Assembly: GCF_035474595.1 (NCBI RefSeq)
Contig: NZ_DATIND010000121.1
Location: forward strand, 1 to 64,000
DNA from: Longimicrobium sp.
GTDB lineage: Bacteria; Gemmatimonadota; Gemmatimonadetes; Longimicrobiales; Longimicrobiaceae
Length of the DNA: 64,000 bases
Direction of reading: 5' to 3'
Under the pieces are notes generated by a model, which had not been told where the DNA came from, ran no database searches, and was given only the letters and a program-made list of their open reading frames with translations. Position 1 is the first letter of the stretch; the number at the start of each line of letters is the position of its first letter. This document shows, in pieces, positions 37,947-46,453 of this stretch. Both the position numbers and the translations under genes were made by a program.

Positions 37947-38300
37947 ATGCCTCACGCCGCCGAGTTCACCTGCGCCGAATGCGGTGCCCTCGCGGGGCGC
38001 GTGGAGGTGGTTCCCTCCCCCACCGCGGGCCGCCACCGGCTGGTCCTCTCCATCTTCTTTTCCATGTGGCAGGAGATGCCGGAGGACGGCAGGTACGCCA
38101 GAGCCATCGCGGCGATCGACGCGCACGACGCGCGGACGCTGTGGCAGGGTTGGTTCGAGTGGGCGCCGTTCTTCTGCCCCGAGTGCGACGCGTGCTACTG
38201 CCGCGACCACTGGCGGATGGAGATGGATCTCGACGAAGGGTTCTTCGACTGCACCTGGGGCACCTGCCCGCGCGGCCACCGGCGGATGATCGAGGACTGA
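37947..38300 (+). CDS. Cysteine-rich zinc-binding-like hypothetical protein
   Basis: 117 residues. Cysteine pairs suggest two metal sites: CAEC near residue 9 at the N-terminus, and FFCPECDACYCRDHW around 78-92 with CTWGTC near 105-110. A Trp/Glu-rich middle (FSMWQEMPEDGR, TLWQGWFEWAP) is unusual. No family recognised. ATG 37947 was chosen because upstream in-frame codons cross the repeat elements. Confidence 0.72.
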   Translation: MPHAAEFTCAECGALAGRVEVVPSPTAGRHRLVLSIFFSMWQEMPEDGRYARAIAAIDAHDARTLWQGWFEWAPFFCPECDACYCRDHWRMEMDLDEGFFDCTWGTCPRGHRRMIED

Positions 38301-38320
38301 GCGAAGAGAAGAGCAGCGGT

Positions 38321-39076
38321 TCAGATGGTGATGGCTTCGACGGAGGGCAGGCCGACGCCGAAGGCCAGGCGTGCCGAGCGGCGCATGGCCTCCGGATCGC
38401 CGGTGGTGAGGAAGCGATGCGGGGCGCCGCCATCCGCCAGCGGCCACTCGCGCTCGACGTGCGCGAGCGTGGCGGCGGCGGGATCGAAGAGCGCGGCGGC
38501 GGGACAGCGCTCGGCCAGGAGCGGCGCGAGCGCGGGATAGTGCGTGCACGCCATCACCAGCACCTCCACCGCGCGCAGCGGCGCCAGGATGCGCGCCACG
38601 TCGCCGCGGACGTCAGGCGTATCGAGGCGGCCGGCCTCCACATGCGCGGAAAGCGGCTGCGCGATGCGCTGCCGGACGTGGTGCCCCGCGCCGCGCAGCG
38701 CCCGCCCGTACACGCCGCTCACCACGGTGCGCCGCCCGCCGATCACCCCGATCCGCGCCGGTGCCGCATCCGCGAGCGCGGCCACGGCGGGCGCGATCAC
38801 CCCCGTCACCCGCATCCCGTCGCGCACGATCTTTAGGTCGCACAGCACCGTGCTGGCGGCGTTGCAGGCAACCACGGCGTGCGCGGCGCCGTGCATCTCC
38901 CCCACGTGGCGGAGGACGCGGTCCACGCGCGCGGCCAGCTCGCGGCGCGGCACCTTGCCGTACGGCGTGAATCCGGTGTCGGAGACGTAGACCACGGCGA
39001 CACCGGGATGGCGCGCGGCGAACAGGCGGTAGAACCCCAGCCCGCCGATCCCCCAGTCCACCACGGCGAGCGTCAC
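38321..39076 (-). CDS. murI: Glutamate racemase-like protein
   Basis: A 251-residue Asp/Glu racemase. The two catalytic cysteines are in VVACNAAST and VMACTHYP. The N-terminal motif reads VDWGIGGLG where MurI usually has DSGvGGL, so it is slightly divergent. D-glutamate feeds peptidoglycan synthesis. GTG 39076 overlaps the stop of the upstream fusion gene in a GTGA quartet. Confidence 0.85.
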   Translation of the reverse strand: MTLAVVDWGIGGLGFYRLFAARHPGVAVVYVSDTGFTPYGKVPRRELAARVDRVLRHVGEMHGAAHAVVACNAASTVLCDLKIVRDGMRVTGVIAPAVAALADAAPARIGVIGGRRTVVSGVYGRALRGAGHHVRQRIAQPLSAHVEAGRLDTPDVRGDVARILAPLRAVEVLVMACTHYPALAPLLAERCPAAALFDPAAATLAHVEREWPLADGGAPHRFLTTGDPEAMRRSARLAFGVGLPSVEAITI

Positions 39077-40365
39077 GGGTAGCTCTGCGGCGGCACGGTG
39101 CCGGGCTCCAGCGGGCCGCTGTCGAAGGCCAGCACGCGCGCGTTCCACCCCACGTTGATCATCTCCACCTTCCGCCCCGGGAAGCGGCTTTCCAGGTACC
39201 ACTTCATCTCGTGCTCGGCGCGGATGGGGTTGTAGCGCAGCATGGTGGCCCAGCGCGGGTCCGTCACCAGCCGGCGCAGGCGCCGCGCGAACTCGGGGCG
39301 GCGCAGGCGCTGGGCGTAGCCGCGCCCCTTGCTGGCCAGCAGCCGCGGCGTCTCGCGCCAGCGCACCGGCGCCGTCACCATGTCGACCACCAGCAGCCGG
39401 CCGCCGGGGCGCAGCACGCGCCGGATCTCGTTCATCACCGGGTCCCAGTCCAGGTAGCGGAACGACAGGAGGCTGGTCACCACGTCGAACGAGGCGTCGG
39501 GGAACGGGAGCGTGGGGCCGTCCACGTGCACGAAGTCCAGGTGCGGCGCCCCCGCGGCCCGCCGCCGCGCTCGCTCGACCATCCCCGCGGACGCGTCCAC
39601 ACCGGTGCCGCGGGCGACGCGACGGCCCAGCTGCAGCAGGAGCGCGCCGTTGCCGCAGCCGATGTCCAGCACGCGCGCGGGCTCGCACGGAAAGCGGCTC
39701 TCCAGCCAGCGCCACTCGTCCTCGCGCACGGTGATGTCCTGGAACACGTCGTCGTACAGCTCCGCCACCGAGTCGTAGGTCGGGTCGCCCTCGGGGGGAT
39801 GGGGATTGAAGCGCTTCATCTCCTCCGCGCGGCCGGTAACGTACTTCCCCAGCGAGCCGGCGATGCCGTGCGACTTCCGCCCCGGGCAGCCCAGGACGTA
39901 CACCGGCGCGTCCCTGCGCAGCGTCATCCGCTCCCAGCGGAAGCGGTCGGGGCGGAGCGAGACGGTGGTGTACCAGTGGTAGCCCCACGCGGGAACGTTG
40001 AAGGTGCGCGCGAAGAACGGGGCGAACCAGCGCGCGGTGCGGCAGGCGTGGAAGTACGCGCGCGCCCCCGGCGCGAACGGGATGCGCAGCGTGCGCCACT
40101 CGTGCGGGCTGAACTGCTCGGGGACGGCGCGGGTGCGGAACATGGGCCCGTACATCCCGCTGTGCCCGATGAAGTGGAGCTCGTCGATCGGCTCCTCTTC
40201 CGCGGCGCGGAAGTGCGCGACGACGTCGGCCTTGCTCTCCACCGCGGCCGCGCGCACGGTGGCGCCCGGGTGCGCACGGCGCTTGTCTTCGGCCAGGGTG
40301 GCGGCGGCGCGCGCGAACTTGTCGCCGCCGTCGCGGTAGAGCGTGGTGTAAAGGATCAGGATCAT
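39073..40365 (-). CDS. Two-domain protein: His/Cys-dyad N-terminal domain fused to a SAM methyltransferase
   Basis: 430 residues. Residues 1 to about 185 look like a caspase/CHAT-type fold by two motifs: DELHFIGHSGMYGP (H68) and AYFHACRTARWF (C108), each after a hydrophobic strand. Residues about 195-400 are a class I methyltransferase: VLDIGCGNGALLLQL (motif I, 232-246), GVDASAGMVERAR, then FDVVTSLLSFRYLDW and LRPGGRLLVVDMV. The target is unknown. It is coupled to murI by a 4-bp overlap. The dyad reading is my inference; the methyltransferase call is firm. Confidence 0.78.
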   Translation of the reverse strand: MILILYTTLYRDGGDKFARAAATLAEDKRRAHPGATVRAAAVESKADVVAHFRAAEEEPIDELHFIGHSGMYGPMFRTRAVPEQFSPHEWRTLRIPFAPGARAYFHACRTARWFAPFFARTFNVPAWGYHWYTTVSLRPDRFRWERMTLRRDAPVYVLGCPGRKSHGIAGSLGKYVTGRAEEMKRFNPHPPEGDPTYDSVAELYDDVFQDITVREDEWRWLESRFPCEPARVLDIGCGNGALLLQLGRRVARGTGVDASAGMVERARRRAAGAPHLDFVHVDGPTLPFPDASFDVVTSLLSFRYLDWDPVMNEIRRVLRPGGRLLVVDMVTAPVRWRETPRLLASKGRGYAQRLRRPEFARRLRRLVTDPRWATMLRYNPIRAEHEMKWYLESRFPGRKVEMINVGWNARVLAFDSGPLEPGTVPPQSYP

Positions 40366-41004
40366 CGGTGGGGGATGAAGATCGGGAAGGGCGATGCGGG
40401 CCGCGCGGGCGGGCGCCGGGGCCGTGGGGATGCAAAGCGATGCCACCGGAGGAGATGCGCGGAGATCCCGCGGATGGTGGCGGACGGCTGGCCCGAAGTA
40501 TAACGCGCGCCCGGCCCGAATCAATCCGTTTGCGCGCCCGTCCCGGGCCGTGGACGCCCGATCACGGCCGATGAAATCCCACACGTCCGGCGAACCGTTC
40601 ATCGCCAATAAAATCGTTCGCATCGCGGCCTCAATGGTTCGGCTCCCATATTGCGCGGAAACCGCAACGGGTTGCTGCAAGAGTGCACGCTGTAGCCTGC
40701 GAATCCGATGCACCGGGATCGACGGGCCCCACGACTCCGCGGAGCGGCGGGATCGGCCGGATATCGTCACGTCTGCGTCACAAAACACGCGTTCAAGATG
40801 CGGCGCATCTTTCCGGAACCTTTTGCAATGCTTCGTGTACCCACGCCCGCAAGCGACGCGATCGAGCGGACAATGTGCTGCCAGCCTCCGTTCACTGCCG
40901 CCCATCCGTTTGCCGGAACCTGTGTTGCGCCCGCTGCGCTTAAATAGCGCGTTACGAGCGCGGCATGCAGAAACTGCTTGCGCTTTTGCGCGGGGAACAT
41001 CAAA
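40366..41004. other. Long divergent intergenic region
   Basis: 639 bp between divergent genes without a supported ORF. The part from about 40560 to 41000 is AT-richer than average. TATAAC at 40499-40504 and TTAAAT at 40940-40945 are -10-like but lack a good -35. No RNA gene was recognised. Confidence 0.45.
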
Positions 41005-41406
41005 ATGAACACCATGTCCCTGACCATTCCCCTGAACGACAAGCAGGTCGACCTGCTGCGGAGCCTGTACCGGCAGACCGGGCCGGTGCTGGTCGACAAC
41101 CTGGACGGCCGCGTGGTGCGGGCGCTGCGCTCGCGCGGGCTGGTGCAGGAGAAGGCGGGGTGGCTGTCGCTGACGGACTCCGGCAAGACCGAGTTCGAGA
41201 AGCTGCGCCGCCGCCGCGTGGTCAACCCGCACTCCGAGGTCTCCAACCCGCGCCACGCCCGCGCCGAAGCCATCATCCGCGCCGTCGAGGCGCTGGAGCT
41301 GGCCCTCCCCCGCGACGCCGAGCTGATGGTGGGCGACATGCCCGCCTACGCCGACGACGTGGTGCAGGGGCTGCGCGGATTCGCCCGGCAGCTGGTCCGA
41401 ACCTGA
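41005..41406 (+). CDS. Hypothetical protein, winged-helix-like
   Basis: 133 residues. The first half (LNDKQVDLLRSLYRQTG, ALRSRGLVQEKAGWLSLTDS) reads like a winged-helix with a short beta-wing. The second half is helical with an acidic segment PRDAELMVGDMPAYADDVVQ. No family recognised; probably DNA-binding by shape only. ATG 41005 follows GGGGAACATC. Confidence 0.7.
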   Translation: MNTMSLTIPLNDKQVDLLRSLYRQTGPVLVDNLDGRVVRALRSRGLVQEKAGWLSLTDSGKTEFEKLRRRRVVNPHSEVSNPRHARAEAIIRAVEALELALPRDAELMVGDMPAYADDVVQGLRGFARQLVRT

Positions 41407-41424
41407 TCCAGACCGGCACAAACC

Positions 41425-41457
41425 GATGCGGACGATGCAACCAGCCTCGTCCGCATC
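41425..41457 (+). terminator. Hairpin after the winged-helix-like gene
   Basis: The 11-bp stem GATGCGGACGA/TCGTCCGCATC with an 11-nt loop lies 19 bp after the stop. Confidence 0.65.
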
Positions 41458-41535
41458 TTCGCGTTTCCGCCGGGTCCCATCAAGGGTGATTCCTCGACTG
41501 TGACGTGATCCCGAGGCGCCGCCGGGGCCTTCACC

Positions 41536-41590
41536 CGAAAAAAGAAGGAGGACGAGACATGACCGCCGTCTCGCCCTCCTTCTTTTTTCG
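41536..41590. terminator. Strong two-way terminator hairpin with A/T tracts
   Basis: CGAAAAAAGAAGGAGG (41536-41551) pairs perfectly with CCTCCTTCTTTTTTCG (41575-41590), and an inner CGAGAC/GTCTCG stem extends it past one mismatch. A-tract and T-tract make it active from either side. Confidence 0.8.
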
Positions 41591-41676
41591 ACCTCTCTCA
41601 AACTGCTGGGAGAGGTTGAACTCAGCTCTCGTCAGGCCTCATACCGGATCTGGCGATTACCTGTCATTCAAAGAGA

Positions 41677-41993
41677 GACGTCATCCTGAGTCGAACACCG
41701 CGCTTCGCGCGACCACGATGGTGAAAGGGGAGGCATCCTCCGGCGCTGGAACTGGCTTCCGAGCTGAACAGCCTCGCGCAGTTTGCGAGGCTTCCCGTAG
41801 TTGTTGCTGCGACTTCAGTCGCCGGTGAGGGGCTAGTCCGCGAACTTTCGATTCAGGCCGACCACACCGTCGGTGGCCCCGCACGGGATTGGTGCATCCG
41901 ACCAACTCACGTGCTGCCACGCCCACAGATCCTTCGGCCTGCAAAGTGTTGTTCTGATGCGAGTTGCGGTGTGGTCGGCCTCAGGATGACGTC
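41677..41993. mobile_element. MITE-like element with perfect 14-bp terminal inverted repeats
   Basis: GACGTCATCCTGAG at 41677-41690 and its exact complement CTCAGGATGACGTC at 41980-41993 bound 317 bp with no coding capacity. Inside lie double-hairpin copy E and the second GATCCTTCGGCCTGCA block (41928-41993). No clear target duplication was found, so mobility is uncertain. Confidence 0.5.
41771..41822 (-). repeat. Double-hairpin dispersed repeat, copy E
   Basis: Minus strand: GCGACT-GA-AGTCGC, linker AGCAACAACTACGGGAA, GCCTCGC-AAACTGC-GCGAGGC. Third distinct stem pair with the ACAAC linker retained. Confidence 0.8.
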
Positions 41994-42063
41994 GGGCAGG
42001 TGCAGTGCGGATGCAGAAGCTGATCTCCCGGATTTGGTATCAGCCCACCATCCGCGATGAGTG

Positions 42064-43032
42064 CTACCTCGCCCCGAATCTCGTGTTGAAGATGGGGAGG
42101 AGGCGCAGGCCGCCGGGGTTGCTGCGCACGTAGTTCAGCAAGCCGATCTGCGCGCCGCGGATGTCGCGGGCGTAGTTGAAGATGCCGATGGTGATGCCGC
42201 GCTGCACCCCGCGCACGTCGTTCCACCCCGCCGCGGAGATCCCCCGCATCTCCGCCGAGCGCGCGTAGAGGGCGGCGGCGGTGATTCCCTCGAGGGTGTC
42301 GGCCACGACGGCCACGCCGGCGAGCGTGACGCCGCGCGCGATCCCCTTCGTGCGGTTCACCAGCCCCGCGGCGGTGATGCCGCGCACCTCGCCGTCCACG
42401 TACGAGAAGCCCGGGCTCACGCTGATCCCCGTCAGCCGGCCCTCGGTGATGGCGGCCAGCCCGGCCGAGGTGATGCCGTTCACGCCGCCCTCGGAGAGCG
42501 TCACCAGCCCCGCCGTGGCGATGCCGTCGATCCCGTGGTCGCCCACCGTGGCCAGCCCGCCGACCCCGATGCCGCGCAGCCGCTCCCGCGCGATCATCGC
42601 CAGGCCGCCGGCGCCGATCCCGTTCACCTCCGACGCCAGCACGCCCACGCCGCCCAGCGCCACGCCGTCGATCCGCCGCGCGCGCGGGGCCACGAGGCCC
42701 ACCGCGGCGCCGGTGACCACCAGGTCGGGATTCCGCCTGGGAATCCAGAGCGTGAGGTTGAGCCCGTTCACGCGCTCCGCCTGGTGGTCCACGGTGTTGA
42801 TGCGGACGCCGGTGACGCGGCGCGAGTTGCCGATGCTGATCCCCACGCCGCCCGCGGTGAGGTCGATCGCGCGGTGGCGGGCCGGCGGCTCGGCGGCGGT
42901 GTCGGCGAGGGCGCCGGGGAGCCGCGTCCGCGCCGAGTCGCGCGCGCCGGCGTCCTGCGCGCGCACGGGCGCCGCGGCGAGCGCGATCGCCACCGCGGCG
43001 GCGGCGAAGTGCATCCAGCGTGTCGGGATCAT
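42064..43032 (-). CDS. Exported repeat protein with GIxxGGLA repeats
   Basis: 322 residues with a signal peptide (AAAAVAIALAAAPVRAQ). The mature part is built of about a dozen ~15-20-residue repeats such as VNGIGAGGLAMIARERLRG, IGVGGLATVGDHGIDG and IATAGLVTLSEGGVNG, ending IGLLNYVRSNPGGLRLLPIF. The pattern suggests a parallel beta-solenoid or beta-barrel-like surface protein, similar to LA_2272-type repeat proteins. Function unknown. Confidence 0.78.
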   Translation of the reverse strand: MIPTRWMHFAAAAVAIALAAAPVRAQDAGARDSARTRLPGALADTAAEPPARHRAIDLTAGGVGISIGNSRRVTGVRINTVDHQAERVNGLNLTLWIPRRNPDLVVTGAAVGLVAPRARRIDGVALGGVGVLASEVNGIGAGGLAMIARERLRGIGVGGLATVGDHGIDGIATAGLVTLSEGGVNGITSAGLAAITEGRLTGISVSPGFSYVDGEVRGITAAGLVNRTKGIARGVTLAGVAVVADTLEGITAAALYARSAEMRGISAAGWNDVRGVQRGITIGIFNYARDIRGAQIGLLNYVRSNPGGLRLLPIFNTRFGAR

Positions 43033-43070
43033 CGGGATGGGGATGAGGTGAAGACGGGCGCGGAGGGCGG

Positions 43071-43331
43071 TCACCCGTCCTCCGCGCTTCCGGTCCAGTC
43101 GGTCAGCCGGTGGACCAGCGCCCCGGCCTGCTCGCGCAGCTCCACGTCGGGGACGTGCTCGGCCGCCCGGGCCAGGTAGTGGATCAGCAGCCCGATCTCG
43201 CCCTGGGCCAGCTCTTCGGCGAAGAGGGCGGGATCCAGCCCCAGGTCGTGCGCGGCGGTGGTGACCGCGCGGATGCAGAGCTCCGCCAGGCCGCCGTCGG
43301 CCGCGCCGGGGCCGGTGAGCGCGTCGGTCAC
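43071..43331 (-). CDS. Small helical hypothetical protein
   Basis: 86 residues from GTG 43331, which overlaps the stop of the upstream exported-protein gene (GTGA). Acidic, helical, with no signal peptide and two cysteine-free amphipathic segments (AELCIRAVTTAAHDLGL has the only Cys). No family recognised; coding supported mainly by the overlap and composition. Confidence 0.6.
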   Translation of the reverse strand: MTDALTGPGAADGGLAELCIRAVTTAAHDLGLDPALFAEELAQGEIGLLIHYLARAAEHVPDVELREQAGALVHRLTDWTGSAEDG

Positions 43332-43981
43332 GGGCGCGCGGGCGGTGCCGCGGGAGGCGTCGCCGGGCGCGCGGGCGGCGCCGTGGGCGGAGCCGCCGGA
43401 CGCTCGGACGGCTGAATGGCGGCGGCGGCGGCGCGGCGCTGGGCGGCGGCCTGGCGCATCCCCATCATCATCCCCTTCAGCTCCTCGGGAAGGCGCACCT
43501 TCCACCCGCCGCCGTCGCGGCGCAGGCTGAGCACCGTCACCTGGCTGAGCGTGTTCCCCTCGGCCTGCGCGGTCACGCGGTACACCACGTAGCTGGTGTC
43601 GCCCTGGTCCACGTGGCCGATGGCGGTGAAGCTGGCGGCCGCCAGCATCTCGCGCATCCCCGGCTGCGTGCCGATGGTGTTGGCCACGAAGCGCTGGTAC
43701 ACCTGCTGTGCCGGCAGCGCGCGCAGCTCGGCCGCCGAGGCGACGTTGAACACCTGCCGCAGGCCCGCCGTCGACGTGTCGCTGGCGATGACCTCGAGCA
43801 CCGCCGCCTTCAGCGAATCCTGCTCGACCGGGTGGATGAGCGCGGCATTCCCCGCCCAGTCGGCCGCCTTCATGGTCTGCAGGTACTGCGTGGCCACCTG
43901 CTCGGGCGTGCCCTGCGCCACGACGGCGCACGGAATGGCCACCGCCAGCGCGGCCGTGGTGAGCATCAGCTTCTTCATCAT
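43328..43981 (-). CDS. Exported protein with Pro/Ala-rich tail
   Basis: 217 residues: signal peptide (KKLMLTTAALAVAIPCAVVAQ), then a compact domain (TPEQVATQYLQTMKAADWAG, YVVYRVTAQAEGN, VLSLRRDGGGWKV) resembling small NTF2-like/DUF4878 exported domains. A repetitive tail of RPAAPPTAPPA type spans about residues 185-217. ATG 43981 follows CGGAGGC. Function unknown. Confidence 0.75.
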   Translation of the reverse strand: MMKKLMLTTAALAVAIPCAVVAQGTPEQVATQYLQTMKAADWAGNAALIHPVEQDSLKAAVLEVIASDTSTAGLRQVFNVASAAELRALPAQQVYQRFVANTIGTQPGMREMLAAASFTAIGHVDQGDTSYVVYRVTAQAEGNTLSQVTVLSLRRDGGGWKVRLPEELKGMMMGMRQAAAQRRAAAAAIQPSERPAAPPTAPPARPATPPAAPPARP

Positions 43982-43988
43982 GCCTCCG

Positions 43989-44178
43989 AGGGGACAGGGT
44001 ACAGGGACAGGTTACAGGGAACAACGGCTTTCGCGCCGCCGCGCCCGCATCCAGTCCCCTTCCCTGCCCCATCCCGTTCAGGTGAAATCCACGTTCGCGC
44101 CCGAGCCCCGGGAGCGCCGAATCCGGAGGGGACGGGAGATGCGATCTCTTCCCTGTCCCCTGTCCCCTGTCCCCTGTC
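43989..44178. repeat. Inverted CCCTGTC heptamer arrays
   Basis: 44151-44178 is four perfect CCCTGTC heptads. 43989-44019 carries the inverse as GGGACAGGGTACAGGGACAGG. They flank the 200-bp gap between the M28 peptidase gene and the next gene. Confidence 0.75.
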
Positions 44179-44183
44179 CCCTG

Positions 44184-45818
44184 CTACCGCCGCACCGAGG
44201 CGAACTCCGCGTCGGGATTCCACCGCGGCAGCACGTCGCCGTTCGCGATCTGCGTGGCGAAGTCCAGCACCAGCGACGAGAGCTGCACCGCGCCGGCCAG
44301 GTCGAAGTCCGCCCGGTACTGGTCCGACGGCTGGTGATAGCGGTGCGCGGTGTACTCGTCCTCCTGCCGCGCGCCCCACCCGGCCGGCTTCCCCTCCACC
44401 TCGTTCCCCGCGCCGATGGAGACGGCCGGGACGCCCGCCTTGGCGAAGGAGAAGTGGTCCGAGCGGTAGAAGTGGCCGCGCTCCGGGTGGTCGTCCGGCT
44501 CCACCCGCCAGCCGTGCAGCGCGGCGAGCCGCGAGAACATGGGCCCCAGCGTGGACTTGGTGTCGCCCAGCACGCGGAAGTCGCGCGTGGCGCCCAGCAC
44601 GTTGCCGCCGTCCATGTTCAGGTTGGCGACGAGGTTGGCGATGGGGACGGTGGGATGCTGCGCGAACGATTCGGAGCCCAGCAGCCCGCTCTCCTCGGCG
44701 GTGACGAAGACGAAGAGGAGCGAGCGCTTCGGCGCGGGCCGCATGGCCGCCGCATGGGCGATGGCGAGCACGTCGGCGACGCCCGAGGCGTTGTCCGACG
44801 CGCCGTTGTAGATGGAGTCGCCGTCCACCGCGGGCCCGATCCCCAGGTGGTCCCAGTGCGCGCTGAGCGCCACGTACTGGTCGCGCAGCTGCGGGTCGCC
44901 GCCGCGGATGGTGCCCACCACGTTCTCGCTCTCCAGGTGCTGCACGCGGTTGCGGAAGCCCACGCTCAGCGTGATCCCGGTCGCCACCGGGCGGAAGCCG
45001 CGCGTGGCCGCCTGCTGGCGGAGGCGGGCGAGGTCCAGCCCGCCCTGCCGCAGCAGCGCGGTAGCGGCGCTGTCGGTGATCCAGCCGCGGAAGGCGAGCG
45101 GCGCGGGAAGCTGCGGGCTGCGCGGCAGCATGCGCTGCTCCTTGGCCCAGCTGCCGACCACCGTGTGCCACGGGTAGCCGGCCTGCTCGGTGGTGTGGAC
45201 GATGAGCATTCCCGCGGCGCCGCGGCGCTCGGCCTCTTCGAACTTGTAGGTCCAGCGGCCGTAGTAGGTCATCGCCCGGCCGCCGAAGAGCGTGGCCTCG
45301 CTCGCCGGCGCGGGGGGATCGTTCACCAGCACCATCAGGATCTTGCCGCGCACGTCCACGTTCTTGAAGTCGTCCCAGCGGAACTCGGGCGCGGCGGCGC
45401 CGTAGCCGACGAAGACGATCTCCGCGTTCGCGCTGGCCTGCTCCGCCGCCGAGCCGGCCCACACCACCACGTCGTCGGGGTAGCGCAGCGTCCCCGTCGC
45501 CTTGCCGGAGGCGGTGACGCGGATGGTGGCCGGGTCGGCGCCCACGATATCGATGGGAACGCGCTGGAAGTACGTGCCGTTGTCGCCCGCGGGCTGCACG
45601 CCGTACGCGCGCAGCTGGCTGGCGATGTACTCGGTGGCCAGGCGGCCGCCGCGGGTGGCCGGCGCGCGCCCCTCCAGCAGGTCCGACGAGAGGAAGCGCA
45701 GGTGCGCGTCGATCTCGTTGGCGGTGATGGCGCCCGGCGCCTGGGCGCGCGCCGCGCCCGCGGCGAGCGCGAGGGCCGCCAGGGCGAGCAGGGATGTGCG
45801 TGTGGCTCGCATGTGCAT
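44184..45818 (-). CDS. M28-family zinc aminopeptidase, exported
   Basis: 544 residues with a signal peptide ending at ARAQ. A PA-domain insert lies at about 130-230, followed by the M28 catalytic domain. Metal and catalytic residues are visible: SAHWDHLG (His, Asp), GASDNASG (bridging Asp), TAEESGLLGS (Glu-Glu), NMDGG (Asp) and RYHQPSDQ (His). It cleaves N-terminal residues from peptides outside the cytoplasm. The start is ATG 45818, or 45812 two codons later. Confidence 0.93.
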   Translation of the reverse strand: MHMRATRTSLLALAALALAAGAARAQAPGAITANEIDAHLRFLSSDLLEGRAPATRGGRLATEYIASQLRAYGVQPAGDNGTYFQRVPIDIVGADPATIRVTASGKATGTLRYPDDVVVWAGSAAEQASANAEIVFVGYGAAAPEFRWDDFKNVDVRGKILMVLVNDPPAPASEATLFGGRAMTYYGRWTYKFEEAERRGAAGMLIVHTTEQAGYPWHTVVGSWAKEQRMLPRSPQLPAPLAFRGWITDSAATALLRQGGLDLARLRQQAATRGFRPVATGITLSVGFRNRVQHLESENVVGTIRGGDPQLRDQYVALSAHWDHLGIGPAVDGDSIYNGASDNASGVADVLAIAHAAAMRPAPKRSLLFVFVTAEESGLLGSESFAQHPTVPIANLVANLNMDGGNVLGATRDFRVLGDTKSTLGPMFSRLAALHGWRVEPDDHPERGHFYRSDHFSFAKAGVPAVSIGAGNEVEGKPAGWGARQEDEYTAHRYHQPSDQYRADFDLAGAVQLSSLVLDFATQIANGDVLPRWNPDAEFASVRR

Positions 45819-45872
45819 GGGGGGTGATGGCGTGGATGCGCGCGTGCCCCCGCGCGCGGAGGCCGCAAAGCT

Positions 45873-45919
45873 AGTGCGAGAGTGCGAAAGTGCGAAAGTG
45901 CGTGAGTGCGTGAGTGCGG
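45873..45919. repeat. Octamer array AGTGCGAG/AGTGCGAA/AGTGCGTG
   Basis: Six consecutive 8-bp units, five complete and one partial, in the 187-bp gap upstream of the M28 gene. Confidence 0.88.
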
Positions 45920-46005
45920 CAACGATGATTGGGAGTCCGCCTCGCCGCAGGGGTACGCGGCCCGAGCGGCGGGGGGAGGGCTCCGCGCGCCAGAGCCTCT
46001 CGCCG

Positions 46006-46446
46006 CTACACCCCCAACCCCAACTGATCGCTCGGTGGAGATTGGGATTCGCCGTCAGCCCCAGCCTCCTCCCCCGCCGGCGGCGGGGGCGCGGCGCGGT
46101 CCTGCTCGGCGATCCAGCGGGCGATGACGGAGACGACGTAGCGGCGCTCGTCCTCCGTCAGCTCGCGGCCCTTGGGGATGCGGTGCCACTTGGCCAGGCA
46201 GCCGCGGCAGCAGGTGCCGGTGGCGTGCTGCGCGAGGAAGACGGGGTGCCCGCGCATCGGCGTCTGCCTGCCGTCGTTGGGCGGCCCGGCGGGAGCGAGG
46301 CGCGCGGCGATCATCTCGTCGGCGTGGCGCAGGACCGTGTCCATGCCGCGGCGGCGCAGGTAGGACAGGTCGTCGCCGCGCAGGCGGAACCTGCGCCGGA
46401 AGGCGGAGCCCGCCAGCCGCGCGAAAACGTCGTCCAGATTACCCAC
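46006..46446 (-). CDS. DUF4186 protein
   Basis: 146 residues matching DUF4186: RRRFRLRGDDLSYLRRRG at the start, ARLAPAGPPNDGRQTPMRGH, then PVFLAQHATGTCCRGCLAKW, with conserved Cys and His that look metal-binding. The tail is Pro/Gly-rich. The GTG 46446 start gives the family N-terminus. It is 7 bp after a membrane protein gene. Biochemical role is unknown. Confidence 0.88.
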   Translation of the reverse strand: MGNLDDVFARLAGSAFRRRFRLRGDDLSYLRRRGMDTVLRHADEMIAARLAPAGPPNDGRQTPMRGHPVFLAQHATGTCCRGCLAKWHRIPKGRELTEDERRYVVSVIARWIAEQDRAAPPPPAGEEAGADGESQSPPSDQLGLGV

Positions 46447-46453
46447 CTGCGCG

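Noticed and set aside
40366-41004. Small RNA or tRNA in the long divergent gap
   Set aside because: No cloverleaf, no terminator-bounded transcript and no conserved RNA motif could be identified by eye.
45873-45919. Octamer arrays as CRISPR or iterons of an origin
   Set aside because: No spacers, no cas or rep genes, and similar arrays occur at many gene ends.
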